A DNA stretch of 64,000 nucleotides, taken from Amia ocellicauda. Taxonomy: Eukaryota; Chordata; Actinopteri; Amiiformes; Amiidae. The stretch spans positions 13,856,501 to 13,920,500 of the forward strand of contig NC_089856.1 of assembly GCF_036373705.1 (NCBI RefSeq), written 5' to 3'. Shown here piece after piece: positions 35,701-46,649 of the stretch (position 1 is the first letter of the stretch; every line of letters begins with the position of its first letter). A program made the position numbers and the translations under genes. Below the pieces are notes generated by a model, which saw only the letters and a list, made by a program, of their open reading frames with translations, did not search any database and was not told the DNA's origin.

Positions 35701-38700
35701 CTTACTGTTGTGGAGATACAGGGAGGTGAGCGTGGGAGTCATAGTGTGGGAGAAAGACAACTGATCATGGTAAAGAACCTGGAACTTGAACTTGACTACA
35801 GATTTGGACTAGGGCCTTTGGACTGCTTTAAGTTTTTTATTAGTTACATGTGGCGTTAGGGACTGGTTTTATGTTTAGTTTAGGCTTGATAGGAGCTAAG
35901 GGTTTATTCGGGTTTTGTCTCTGTCTGTCTGTTTAGTTCAGCACCCCACACTGTTATAAATACAATTATCCACTTTTGCACCATTCCCGTGCCTGTGGAT
36001 TTCTGCGCCCCGCCTTGTCCAACCACATACAGTGTCACAGTATATATACTGCAAATCGAAACAAGTGGAAACATCTTGGCGAGTCCTTCCTGCAGCAGGG
36101 GACTGATAAAGGCTGATGATAGAGATCACATATACGTGTGTGTGTGTGCGTGTGATGTTTATAAATACAAGTTTATTTTTTAAACATTGATTTTTAAGAG
36201 ATAGGGTGGTGCTCCAACGACCTTAATAGACCACAGAATTGGTTATTGAAATCTTTGGTGAGGAGTCATGTTTTGGTGGGAACTGCCAGTGTGCAGGGGA
36301 GCAGAATGTGTGAGCCAACTGGAGGCTCCATCTGTCAGCATCAGTGACAGTGTCACCATAGTTTCAGAAAAACTATTTCAATGGAAATATAGACTGGTGG
36401 TGAAATTGCAGGCATCAACTAGTCTTAGTCAGTCTGAGTTTTAATGCAACAGAATAACTTGCATAGGACTAGTCTATTTTCCTTCCCTGCTACTCTTTTT
36501 GGAAGCATAGCAAAGCAAAAACCACTGTATTCTTCCCAAAAATTACAAGAGTGATCCAAGTCACAGACCACAATCCACTTCCTCTAAAAAACAGCAGGAC
36601 TAAAGACAGCCATTATCAAATTTTAGCAGGGTTGACCTGGGCTGGACTACACTGGGCTAGGTTTGAGCTGGGTTTGAACCGGGTTCTGGCTCACCAGTGT
36701 CAGCTGTGTTGGGGTGGAATAGCGTGTTGGTGTAGGTCACGAACTGCAGCTGCCGGTTCAGCTGGGGCAGGAGGCTGGTGGACAACGACATGTGCATTTC
36801 CGCATCACCTCTGACCGTCACTCCCTCCACCTGCGCCGCTACGTCAAAGGTCCCAAGCGTGGCCGTGAGGTTCACCTGGAAACACAGAAACCATGGCCAT
36901 TACATTCATGTCGGGACAAACCATTGCAGACTGTATAAAACGTCTTAAGTTCTCCTCATTGAAACCCTTCCCCCAACTTCACAAAGAACAATTACCCTCA
37001 TGGTGCTCTTATGTGTGATATTTATGATTGTGATATCAAGAAAATATGTTTGTTGTTTAGGGTCTTTGACCAGTATTAGTCCACGATACACAAGCAATTT
37101 GTTGCTATGAGAACTTGGTTATTTGTGTATTTACTCTAGCCTGATATTATTCTCCAGTTTAAAGCAGAAAATAATTACACACTAACAGCTCGCCCGTCTT
37201 AAGACGTGCTTACATTTGGTCTCATTAGAGCATGCCCTACTTAACATTGGCAAGCTATACTTTCATGTAATAAGATCTTACAACACAAGTAGTTTGCTTA
37301 TCTGCTTATTGCTTGCCAGCAATACCAATTTCAATGCCAGTAATATAGGGGTGTATAGACATATTTTTGTGGTTATTCAATTACAGGGGCAATATTTCTG
37401 TTGAACTTTTGAATTATGTTTAAACAAGATCATCACATTTCCTTGACTACTGGAATCAAGTTCAAAAGCACAGGATTTAACACATGATTTAATGGTCCAG
37501 ATAAGAAGACCTCCAAATAATCTTTAACTTTCTCCACCTCATTGCATTGTAATGTATAGTACATGGGTTGCTGTTACTTGCAGTGTTTTGCGTGTGTGGG
37601 ATGCCTGAATACCATAGAGTTTCTAAACAGGTTACGATCATTATGATTTTTTGTGTTGGAGGTCTGGGTTAGGGTTGGGGCTTTGTTTTTGCTGTCCACC
37701 CAGTCCACCCTGACTGGATCGAAGACTAGAAGTTGGAGGGTTGACTAGAAGTATTACCTTGGCCATGGGGTGGGGTCTCAGGAATTGGCCAGACTATATG
37801 AGTTATTTGCTTTACAATTACACTGCTCTGAGTTGATTTACTTATACATACATACATACATACAGACATACAGACATACAGACATACAGACATACATACA
37901 TACATACATACATACATACATACATACATACATACAGCCAAGGCTCTTGAAAACAACAAATAGTCAGGAGGGAAATGCAAATTATGATTGGTTACACCAG
38001 TTAGCTAACTGCGTCATGGCAAGGCAAGGATGCAACTTGTCAAATGCTAGCATTCCTATCCTGCTCCATTTACACAGACTCATTGCCTCAAATTTACTAG
38101 TAACTTGTCTAGGTAGTAAGGTGGAAACTTCTTGGTGTCAATATGCCGGCTTAGGCCTTTCACACAGACCTTACCTGCAACAAAATGCCATGAAAAAGGC
38201 TGCAACAGTTTCTCTGTTAATGGTGCTTTAGAGTCACAGGAGGCAGGAGGAGTGCTTGGCACAAAGGTCTCGCTATCAGCACAAATACTTATACATAAGT
38301 CGACATTAAGACAAACATCTCAGTCCATATGGCTGACAATTTCTGCTGCATGTCCCCACAAAATAAATAAATAAATATAAATAAAATTAATAAAACAAAC
38401 CACCCAACCCAGGGTAGAAACTAACATGTAAGCAACATACATGTGCATGCTCGCTCCCCAGCTTACTCACCACATAGTGGTCATGTGACAGCCCTTGCAC
38501 ACCCAAACCTGAAAGAGAAAGAGACACGAAGGAGGTTAGTGTGTGTGTGGGTGGGCCATTTAAGATTACAATTCCAAGATAACAAATAAAACCCAAAACA
38601 AAGAAACGTTTCACTTCAGCATATTAAGCACACCATATCAGCACACCAAAATGAACACATACGCACAGGTAAACAGGCGGCTCAGTTTGTTTTTCTCTGT

Positions 38701-40779
38701 GTTTTCAGTCCAGTCTGGGCCTGTCCAGGACCACCTGCATCCAGAGCTGGGAGTATTTGTTTTTCTCTCCTCCGTGCATAATGGTTTATTTCATTGCTTG
38801 TTTATGGTTCTTTAGTATGCCTGTTTTCAATCTGTAAAGTGCAATCTCATCTAGGTACACGGCAGTGCAAGTGTGGTTTGTGCTGCTGATTTGCACAAGA
38901 AAACATGCATAGTGTGCAGTGGGGCAGTCTTAGTACCGCATGACCCGAACCTGACAACCACTTAACATTTTCCACGAGCCAAGTGTTGTGTAGGCGAGAC
39001 CCCACCACGCGGACCCGCTCGGGTTTGAACTGCCACCTCAGATGCACCTCCAAGGGCTCTTCTGCCAACCACAGCCAGGCCAGCAGAGCCCCAACACCCA
39101 CACCAATAGACAGGAAGGGGGGGGTTCGAACTCTCAACCCAGCTCCAGAGGGATGGGTGACGGCACTGTAACAAGCTCATGCACCAAGAGCTGCCCCCAA
39201 GTCCCTTTGTCCAGTAATGTAATTGGATGATTTATTATTTTTATATTTTAGTTTTTATTTAAAAAAATAGAATTGCCAATCATTTAAGTAACAACTTAAT
39301 TATTATGCATCATAGATTTACATTACATTTTTAAAAATAATTGATGTAATTATTTAATAAAGCATTGACAAGTGTTGATCTAGAATTCTATATCTATGGT
39401 TTTGATGGTGCTGTTCACAGATTCATTGTGTAATGGAAGTTGACATTCGCCTCCGCTAACAAGGGGGCAGTAGTAGTTTTCATTCAGCTTAACACATCCC
39501 TCTTGATTTCTGCATAACCTTTTGTCTGACAGCCACAGCTCGCCTCCTGCAGCAGCTTCTCAGAGCTGTGCTGGGCTGTGCGATTCTGCTTAGATTTCTG
39601 TGGGTGGGCCTTAGTGGCGTCACGCAGAAACACTCCAAAAACACGCATCTCTGGATTTCTGTGCAGAACTGCGCTTCTCAGCGCCACCCTTGTTTTGGAG
39701 TGAATGCTGTCTCAGCCAAATATCAAAAATAAATGCCATGTGTTTTGCGTGTTGACATAAACAAACAAACGTGATCAATGCATAATCAATGAAGACGAGA
39801 TGAAGGAGAGGAGTGTGGCTGAAATTTCACAGCAAAGTGACCCCAGTGAATCTGTCCCGAAGAAAGTTGCGTCGTCGATAGTGTGGACATGATTTGGTTT
39901 CAAGACAACAGACACAGAACAGGAAAACATAATTCAATGTCAGTTGTGTCCTATTATTTTTGCTTTATGGACAGTATAAAATGGCCATTGAAAAAATACC
40001 GTCAAAATACTGCGATGTGTATTTTGGCCATATCGCCCAGCCCTAGTGCCCCCCAATCCCTCTTCATCAGAATCCACTAACCCCCTCTCACCTGGGATGA
40101 GTATGGTTTTGAGGGGACGCACCTCCACCCCCTGTGTGGGGAACTCCAAGGGGCTGTTCGCCTTGGCAACAATCAACAGGTCAACTGGAGTTTGATACCT
40201 GAGGGGGGTTTGAGAGAGAGTGGAAGTTAGGAGTATGAGAAAGAAAGAGACAGAATGTAAAATGTGTAATTCCAGTATTTATTCACCCCATTGCCCTGTT
40301 CTTTAGCACTGGATATGGTTGTCAATGCATTTGCAAAACTGAAGTCATGCCAATAAAGCTTTTTTGAACTGAATCAAATCGAATTTGAATTGAGAGGTGG
40401 AGCGAGAGAGGAAATGAAAGAACCTGGCAACACTTTTTTTTTTTTTTTTTTTTCATGCCCCCATGCAGGCCGTACCCCCGCTCCCCTTCACACCGAGCCC
40501 ATAGCATCGGCAGACTGCTGTAGAAAAAAGTGAACGTTAAAGGGTAATAGCTGTTCCATCATCATGGTCATAATAATAGAAGCTGGAATTATGAATGAAC
40601 CTCATTTGGAAGCTGTGAAACTCCTGGGCTCGGCGCCGTTGCACCTCCTCCAGCTCTGATGCCTGGAAGGCCCTGTCCAGGGAGTAGGCCCCCACTCGTG
40701 GGAACAGCACCTGAGAGAACGGCAGGTTCACACCCCCCTCCTCTCCCTCACACACACACCCATTGTTCGCCAGCAACCT

Positions 40780-40814
<35 letters not shown>

Positions 40815-41125
40815 ATGTGTTGGTATGAATATTTATTTATACACTTGAGCTATTAAAGTCCTCTACCACTCCCTCCCTCCCTCCTTCCCTCTCACCCCAC
40901 CCCGACTCACCCAGCCACGCTGACCTTCAGCCGGTAAGGGATGTGCTCGTACTTGCCCGGGCTGTGCCGCACTCGCTCTTCCAGCAGTCTTTCGGCACTG
41001 GCGCTGGCTCGGTTGCGCAGGTCCACGGCGGAGGTAGGCTTGGGCGTCCAGGGCCGCAGGATGGCCACTACCAGCAGTGTGGACACCACCAGCACCAAGA
41101 TCGTGGGCTTCCTCAGGAAACGCAT
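26623..41125 (-). CDS. B4GALNT1: B4GALNT1, beta-1,4-N-acetylgalactosaminyltransferase 1 (GM2/GD2 synthase), ten coding exons
   Basis: Coding exons in order of transcription: 41125-40911, 40777-40601, 40198-40092, 38508-38471, 36875-36695, 31561-31469, 28951-28764, 28641-28501, 27589-27352 and 26837-26623. All phases agree and give 530 residues, close to the 533 of human. The protein is a type II Golgi membrane enzyme (GT12 family) that transfers GalNAc from UDP-GalNAc to GM3, GD3 or lactosylceramide, giving GM2, GD2 or GA2. The N-terminus has a short basic tail and one signal-anchor helix (about residues 7-24). The metal/nucleotide-sugar motif W-V-D-D-D-F has its aspartates at about 355-357. 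Conserved blocks include [32 protein letters not shown] and the C-terminal [19 protein letters not shown] region. N-glycosylation sequons N-L-T and N-I-S match two of the human sites. The ATG is three bases inside an exon preceded by a TTGCAG acceptor, so at least one 5' UTR exon lies upstream. Confidence 0.95.
27610..27750. repeat. GCAC/CACA-rich minisatellite in a B4GALNT1 intron
   Basis: Words such as CACGCACAGGGACACACA and GTCCACGCACAAGGACACAC recur imperfectly right next to the exon starting at 27589. The cysteine/valine-rich frames through it are artefacts. Confidence 0.8.
28727..28741. repeat. Run of 15 G near a B4GALNT1 splice donor
   Basis: A homopolymer of 15 G on the plus strand (C on the transcript) lies about 22 bases beyond the donor of the exon 28951-28764. 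Confidence 0.9.
29700..30421 (+). repeat. Copy A of a duplicated 0.7-kb block in B4GALNT1 introns
   Basis: The block is highly similar over its full length to 34907-35623 in the same orientation, with small indels. It contains the word GTAAGTCGCCCTGGAAAAGG followed by GCGTCTGCTAAG and an A run, which resembles the L2/SINE-type 3' tail common in fish. Because both copies share this nested tail and flanking unique-looking sequence, either the whole block is a repeat family member or one copy arose by segmental duplication. Confidence 0.85.
30865..30877. repeat. Target-site duplication, left of LINE fragment
   Basis: GACTGCAAATTAC is identical to 31369-31381. Confidence 0.85.
30878..31368 (-). 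mobile_element. 5'-truncated 3' end of the L1/Tx1-type LINE, antisense orientation relative to plus strand
   Basis: The reverse complement aligns with the 3' UTR of the LINE at 4091-7893, including CTTTTAACC near its 5' limit and the AAAATACT...CAATAAA end. A T run on the plus strand at 30879-30889 is its poly(A) tail. It is flanked by a perfect 13-base duplication GACTGCAAATTAC (30865-30877 and 31369-31381). Because B4GALNT1 is also on the minus strand, the fragment is in sense orientation within its intron. Confidence 0.85.
31369..31381. repeat. Target-site duplication, right of LINE fragment
   Basis: GACTGCAAATTAC is identical to 30865-30877. Confidence 0.85.
31719..31821. repeat. (TA)n/(CA)n microsatellites
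   Basis: Two TA runs and a following CA run lie in a B4GALNT1 intron. Confidence 0.9.
32359..32394. repeat. (CT)n(CA)n microsatellite
   Basis: A TCTC run passes directly into an ACAC run. Confidence 0.9.
32536..32635. repeat. Long palindrome: 45-bp arms, 10-nt spacer
   Basis: The arm 32536-32580 is the reverse complement of 32591-32635 except for one base (GTGAGAT against GTGCGAT). The spacer is TAGGTGCTGA. It is followed by an (AT)n run to about 32702. It could be a fold-back element or MITE remnant. A transcript through it would form a nearly perfect hairpin. Confidence 0.9.
32636..32703. repeat. (AT)n microsatellite beside the palindrome
   Basis: An AT run directly continues the right arm of the palindrome. 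Confidence 0.9.
34574..34906 (+). mobile_element. 5' fragment of a Tc1-like transposon
   Basis: It starts after TA with a terminal word containing TATGCAAAAGTTTGGGCACC, familiar from fish Tc1-like elements. At 34756 an ATG opens [14 protein letters not shown] and meets a stop, matching the start of a Tc1-type transposase. The remaining transposase and the right end are missing; the fragment stops where copy B of the 0.7-kb block begins. Confidence 0.65.
34907..35623 (+). repeat. Copy B of the duplicated 0.7-kb block in B4GALNT1 introns
   Basis: This is the counterpart of 29700-30421 in the next intron upstream (in gene order). It begins directly where the Tc1-like 5' fragment at 34574 ends. 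The SINE-like tail here reads GTAAGTCGCCCTGAACAAAG and is more decayed. Confidence 0.85.
37838..37937. repeat. (ATAC)n/(AGAC)n microsatellite
   Basis: Runs of CATA with interspersed CAGA units. The tyrosine-rich frames across it are artefacts. Confidence 0.9.
40438..40455. repeat. Poly(T) run
   Basis: About 18 T lie in a B4GALNT1 intron; the flanks show no recognised element. Confidence 0.8.
40782..40811. repeat. (GA)n microsatellite forming the polypyrimidine tract of B4GALNT1 exon 2
   Basis: On the transcript strand the run reads CT repeats and ends CCCAG, directly at the acceptor of the exon that starts at 40777. A length-variable microsatellite therefore serves as the splice-site pyrimidine tract. 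Confidence 0.8.
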
Positions 41126-41490
41126 CCTGCAAGCAGAAAAGCAGGCAGTGCTGAAGGAAGCCAGAGCATTATAACACGAGTTGAATATTACTATTTGGGT
41201 TTCTTCACAAGTCACAGTCTCAGGTAAAAAGAAGAATGACAATACATTTCTTCTGAGACACCAATAAAACAAGACAGTTCTTGACCCAGGAGGACAGCAC
41301 TAACAGCCCCAGTTTATATCAGTCACACAATACTGATCCACCTGTATCATGCCTGCGTTACTACCCTATATGGTTTCTATTCTATTTACAACCACCTGGT
41401 TTTATTCATTTTAATCTTTAATTGGTAGCACAAATTGTGTGTGCTTTTGAGGTTTTTAAGGTTGGGAATGTTTTTGGTTTGTATACATAT

Positions 41491-41567
41491 GCAGTTAGGT
41501 CCATAAATATTTGGACAGTGACACAATTTTCATCATTTTGGCTCTGTACGCCACCACAATGGATAAA
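41491..41567 (+). mobile_element. Solo end of a Tc1/mariner-type element
   Basis: CAGTTAGGTCCATAAATATTTGG followed by ACAGTGACACAATTTTCATC is the terminal sequence of a common fish Tc1-like family. No matching opposite end was found downstream, so only a remnant remains. Confidence 0.5.
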
Positions 41568-42386
41568 GTTTCTAGCTGGAGAAAGAACATATCTTGAAGT
41601 ATTTTCTCCAGGATCACATTTCAAACACTTATTGCTGTGGGTCTGCCAACTAATTTTACTGCCAAATAAAAAAAACAGACAGGTATCCAGCAGCAGCTCT
41701 AATGACAACCTGCAATCTCTTGCTTTTCTATTATCACAAACTATTCATTTAAACAATAACTCCCCTTTTACAAATGGTGAATTCTCATCATCAGAGAATG
41801 TCATGCAAACATTGCAGGAAAGTTTGTCGTCATCCTGGGAGTAAGAGATGCACTTTCTTTGATTTGTTTGGGGGGATTCTTTTCACTTCACTATAGTACG
41901 TCTTCACTGACTCAAATAGAATATGCAGATAAAGTTTATTTTCTACAACTGATGCATACATCTGGGGTGGAAAAAAAGTGATAGCAAATAACTACTTTCG
42001 GTTTCTCTGGCTTCACTGCTAATGTCAATTTGAATATTTCTGTCAATGTAAATACCTGACTGAGCTTTCTGTTCCCTTTCTAATTGTACACCACATACAA
42101 CAGCAACAGACTGAAGAGCCACTATGAGTCTGTGCAGATTGGATCTAGTTTAGCCTTTGTTATCACATCACTGGAAGTGGAAGCATTGTTTGGATCTTGA
42201 GTGTAAGCGGGGGTATTACCTACAAGCTACAGCAGAGACCCATTTTATTAGGAGAAAGTGACATAAATGGCTGTAAATTCATCTGTTGAAGATTTTGTAA
42301 ACACACAAAGGAAACTTCCTCCATTTAGTATATTTGTTCAAAGATTTAATGTCCTAATTCTTTTGACATTTTGCAAGAAAAATATA

Positions 42387-42408
42387 CCCCCCCCCCCCCC
42401 CCCCCCCC
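42387..42408. repeat. Run of 22 C
   Basis: A homopolymer C run; its length may be affected by sequencing error. Confidence 0.9.
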
Positions 42409-44308
42409 AAGATTGAATGCTTAATTTCAACAAACTTTCCCACCATAAAATTGTTGCCACCAAATTTCCCCCTGGGCTCTTAATAATCCCCCAAATTTGG
42501 GGAGAAATACCCCGATCTGGCAACAGTGCTGGGCACGCAAATCGAGCGACTATGTGCGTTTTTTTAGTTGTGTTTTTTTAGTTTTTTTGCCAGCCCGCCG
42601 CTCAATTGTCTAAACTACTTGGCAGTTTATAAAACCAGTCAGTATATTTGGCAGTGACGGCACCGCCCCCAAGTCATTGAGCAGCGCTCACGTAATTTTC
42701 TAAATTCATATTTTAGGTCGGGTTCTTGTGCGCAGATTTGCGCCAATTTGCAGAATCCTCCGCTCCCATTGGTGGAGCTGCGCAGATCCGTGCAGAACTG
42801 CGAGAAGCTGCACTTCACGAACAAGATGAACAATGATGACTGTTTGTGCTGCGGTGCGGCGCTCTGGGTCCCGGAGGAAGATGACTAAAACTAAGCCTTT
42901 CCTGTTTGATTAATTGTGATCAGCCATGGACGTATTTGTTCAACACGCGGGCGGAAATCAAATGGCCACAATCATTAATATTTAACACTTCGACAAATTA
43001 AAAACCTCATCAAGTTTGAAAAAGAAAGCTGTACATTCTCAAAAATAAATAAATTATGCCTTTGATTTGTAGAATACATTTGTGCACACTCATAATCACG
43101 GTAGATTGATACCACTACCTTATTTTTTTCTTAAAACATAAAAAGTGCCACACAATGTACATTAATCTACCCGCTTTAGTTATTTTACAAAATGTAAAAG
43201 CAGTAGATATGAAGTAAATATACATTGAAAAAGGTGCATTGTTAATGATTGAGTGCTAGTGCAAACAAAACACAAAACATGGAAGGGTTACTAATGCAGC
43301 CAAATGAACAAACTTCTACTTCTTGTATGTAACGGCAGGGCAATGGGAGAATCTGTGGGACTTTGTTTTGGGGGTAGATTGTGATTTTAATGGGGTTTTT
43401 AAATGTATTTTAGCATTATAATCCTCATACTTAATGCGTGATGAAATGTGATTCATGCATTTTACTGCACTGTATCAATACTCCAACATTTAAATTATGT
43501 ATTAATTGTATGAAGCACTTATTCTTTATTCTTTAATGTTGTGACATGCTTTGGCATGGTGTTGCACTATATACAGTTAAGATTGAGAATCTTTCATCCT
43601 GATTCAAATTAAATCATTGTGCAAAATAAAAAGGGACGTATTCCAAAAATGATCGAGCTAGTGAAGTGCTATTACTATTGCTTTTTATATTTGTAAATGG
43701 ACAATCTGTGAAAAATGGAACCTGCATATTTATAATCTTTTTTGGAAAGAATATGTGCCTCACTTCATTCGACTTAATATTCTGCAGCAGAAGTCCCATT
43801 AGCACACTGGAGCTGCACTCACCAGACTACAGAGGAATAAGGGGGTGGGTTCAAGGTTGGGGGAGGTTGGCAGTGGATGCAGGTGGCGGGTGGGTGGGAT
43901 TGTCCTCTCCGTCCATAGTTTTTAGATTTTTCTGTATTGCCGTTTGTTTTGTTAGCATGTTTGCTTAACTTAATTACAACAAAAAAATAAATATAAATAT
44001 TGTTGAAAAAAATGCTGTTTAGCCCCTGTATAAACTTTTATATCCATAATTTATTATTGGCACCCTTTGGCACTTGGCAAAGTACACAAACCAGACTTTG
44101 GGCACTCTAGAATGTAAAATTAACGGAGTAAGGGTATTTAAATCTAAGCAAGCAACAACAACAATAAAGTAAACCAGTCAATTGAACTAAAATACCTGGA
44201 GGTGGAGCACACTTACTATCTGGTCAGTACAGATGATGTTAGTAAAATAATATTGCATATTTATTTTATTAGATAGTAAGTTAAATAAATATGGAAAATC
44301 TCAAAATA

Positions 44309-44883
44309 CAGCTCTGGAACAAATTGAGACCACTGCAATTTTTTCTTAAATCAGCATCTCTACATCAATCAAGGTGTGGATGGAGGACCACCAGATCAAG
44401 ACCCTGTCATGGCCAGCCCAATCTCCAGACTTGAACCCCATTGAAAACCTCCAGAATGTGATCAAGAGGAAGATGGAGGTTCACAAGCCATCAAACAAAG
44501 CTGAGCTGCTTGAATTTTTGCGCCAGGAGTGGCATAAAGTCACCCAACATCAATGTAAAAGAGTGGTAGAGAGCATGCCAAGACACATGAAAGCTGTGAT
44601 TGAAAATCAGGGTTATTCCCCTAAATATTGATTTCTGAACTCTTCCTAAACTAAAACATTAGTATTGTGTTGTTTAAAAAATTATTCGAGGTCTGACAAC
44701 ACTGCATCTTTTTTTAATTTTGACCAGTTGTAATTTTCTGCAAATAAATGCTCTAAATGACAATATTTGTATTTGGAATTTGGGAGACATTTTGTCAAAA
44801 TGGTTATTTTACCCAAACACAGACTCATACATAGTAAAACCAGAGATAATCTTGCAGTGGTATCTTAATTGTTTCCAGAGCTG
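44309..44883 (+). mobile_element. Internally deleted Tc1-like transposon, 575 bp
   Basis: The ends are inverted: the left starts CAGCTCTGGAACAAATTGAG and the right in reverse complement CAGCTCTGGAAACAATTAAG. Both are flanked by TA. Inside, only the last third of a transposase is left, with the codons for the HTH domain and the first two catalytic aspartates gone. The element is an internal-deletion derivative that keeps both ends. Confidence 0.85.
44374..44631 (+). pseudogene. Tc1-like transposase, C-terminal fragment
   Basis: The 85-codon frame contains LSWPAQSPDLNPIENLQNVI, which carries the third catalytic residue (E) of the Tc1 DDE triad, and the usual VVESMPRHMKAVIENQG tail. There is no own start: the first ATG is internal to the family protein. 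Confidence 0.85.
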
Positions 44884-45322
44884 TATATTTACAAATGAAC
44901 TATTAATAATCAAATATTAAATAGTATTTCAAAAATATGAAAGAAACATCTTCGTTTTAGAAAACCTTTGCCATAAAACCAGTTTTATTATTCAGATTAA
45001 AGGAAGTATGAAACATAATACTAGCCTAATTCCAGTAAGTACAATCATTTAGGGGAAGTGACCCAAACATCGGTGGCATTGAGAGCACTGGAATATTCCA
45101 TGTAGTTAAAAAATGGTACACGACCTTGTATTCCAGTGACCAAAGTTTTCTATTGTCCGATACCTTGGTGACGTACTTGTTGGGTTGCTAAACTTGTTTT
45201 TGGGCCTACCACCAGTTGATTGAAATTAACTATGGAGTTCCCCATTTACACGGCTGTGTGTCAGACTTGTTTTGCTCTCCTCTCCACAGTATTAAAGACT
45301 GAATATTATTTCTTTCTATTAA

Positions 45323-45890
45323 CACTAGAAGCGCCGACATTTTGAACTACCTACAAGCGCCATAGCCGGTCATTGTAACCGATAGCTCTTTAACAGCTGT
45401 GATATGACAATCAAAGGCAAACCATCGTATAAAACTCAGAAGTTTTATTCACGAACATCAAATCCAACATTTACATAGCACAAATGTAGTATTTAAATTG
45501 AATCATAAAACATTAATATTATTGCTATAAATACCAACGCACTTTTTTCTAATTGAGCACACTGCAGTCAAAACATGAATAACTATATAGCCTACAATAA
45601 GCAAAACATTCAAAAACGGTATACAATAAGAGAATGAAACAAGTGTAAACGTAAATATTGGAATAATGCTGAAAAGCAAAACATAATTGTACACTAAAGT
45701 AAATATTTTCAACAAACTTTGTTTTCAACATACACTGCTTTTATTCACTGTAGTTTTGTATTTCAATACACTATTTACTATATATTTAGCCTATTGCATA
45801 CCTGACAGCTTGTACAGTCCACACAGGACACATTTCTCCACTTTCCCTGCATGAGCTCGTCCCTCACACTGCATTTTGACAGCTTACAGT
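45323..45890 (-). mobile_element. 3' portion of a piggyBac-like transposon
   Basis: It begins after a TTAA (45319-45322), the piggyBac target, with CACTAGAAGCGCCG, which resembles the ends of the element at 60271-61925. On the minus strand at about 45794-45876 a frame reads QCEGRAHAGKVEKC, then VLCGLYKLSG and a stop. This matches the C-terminal cysteine-rich domain of piggyBac transposases. The rest of the transposase is missing, and DIRS-like sequence follows at once. The junction at about 45890 is approximate. Confidence 0.6.
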
Positions 45891-45956
45891 TCCCTTTCAA
45901 AATGAAAGACAGACATTACCTAATGGGAAGAACCTTCTGACCTGCCAATCATTGAA

Positions 45957-46610
45957 AGCATGTACCAAAGCTGCCCAATAGGTGCCCTGCTGGCAGGAGG
46001 AAGATCCGCCAGCAAGAGGTTCCAAAAAACTGGCATGTTGAGGGAGAATACCACTAAACCTGCGGAGATCATTCCCTTCCTTGATGATTACAGGGACACT
46101 GTGCAATCCATGTGGAACCAGCCGGCATCTGCTCCTGCTACTTCTAGGCAGGCGGATGCCATGTACACAACGGCAGAGGCGGAAAAGAAGAGACTGGGAT
46201 CTTTCCCACCGATAGGGGATTCGGTGTCCAGGCTGGTACAGGTGAATGCAATATTAGGCAAACAACTGCTTTGCCCTAATAAACAATGCAGAACCACGGA
46301 CGCTATGCTGAAGAAAGCATATTCTGCGGAGACTTCAGAGGTCTGGGCCAATAACACACAGGCCATCTTGATTCTGCACATGCGTAACCTGAGGGAGCAC
46401 CAGTCTAAGGCAGATGTGGAGGAAATGGAGCTAGTCAACGCTTACATGACTGACTTGCTGTGAGAAGGGGCAAAGGCCATGGGGAGATCTCTCGCAGCTA
46501 TGGTTGCAGCCAGACGCCATCTTTGGCTGACGTAGGCAAAGCTCTAGGACAAGGAGAAGTCCATCCTGCTCGATGCTCCAATCACCCCTGCAAGGTTCAT
46601 ACAGCTTTTC
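45957..46610 (+). pseudogene. DIRS-like retrotransposon gag-type ORF remnant
   Basis: A 167-codon frame to 46463 contains PFLDDYRDTVQSMWNQPASA, then PATSRQADAMYTTAEAEKKR and LLCPNKQCRTTDAMLKKAY. This pattern is familiar from the first ORF of vertebrate DIRS-type (tyrosine-recombinase) retrotransposons. After the first stop the same frame continues as GRSLAAMVAARRHLWLT and LLDAPITPARF, interrupted by two more stops. It is therefore a decayed copy. Neither RT nor recombinase domain is present. Confidence 0.7.
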
Positions 46611-46649
46611 AAAAGTCAAATTCAAGCACTTTTCAAGTACTTTCAAGGT

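Larger units (their letters stand above)
41127..44308. other. Probable 5' UTR intron of B4GALNT1, no coding exon recognised
   Basis: No conserved exon was found. It contains one Tc1-type end at about 41491 and a run of 22 C at 42387-42408. A GTGCAGAACTGCG-type word is shared with about 39660 and about 42795, which hints at an old dispersed repeat. Confidence 0.45.

Noticed and set aside
37838..37937. Possible CRISPR-like or satellite array
   Set aside because: The repeat is a plain tetranucleotide microsatellite without spacers; no CRISPR array exists in this eukaryotic sequence.
38990..39150. Two GGTTTGAACTG / GGTTCGAACTC words resembling tRNA B boxes, possibly a tRNA or SINE
   Set aside because: No A box at proper spacing and no cloverleaf could be formed by eye. 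Left unassigned.
39883..40060. Possible repeat tail (TATCGCCCAGCCCTAG) in a B4GALNT1 intron
   Set aside because: The word resembles ends seen in vertebrate interspersed repeats, but no borders or second copy could be found in the window.
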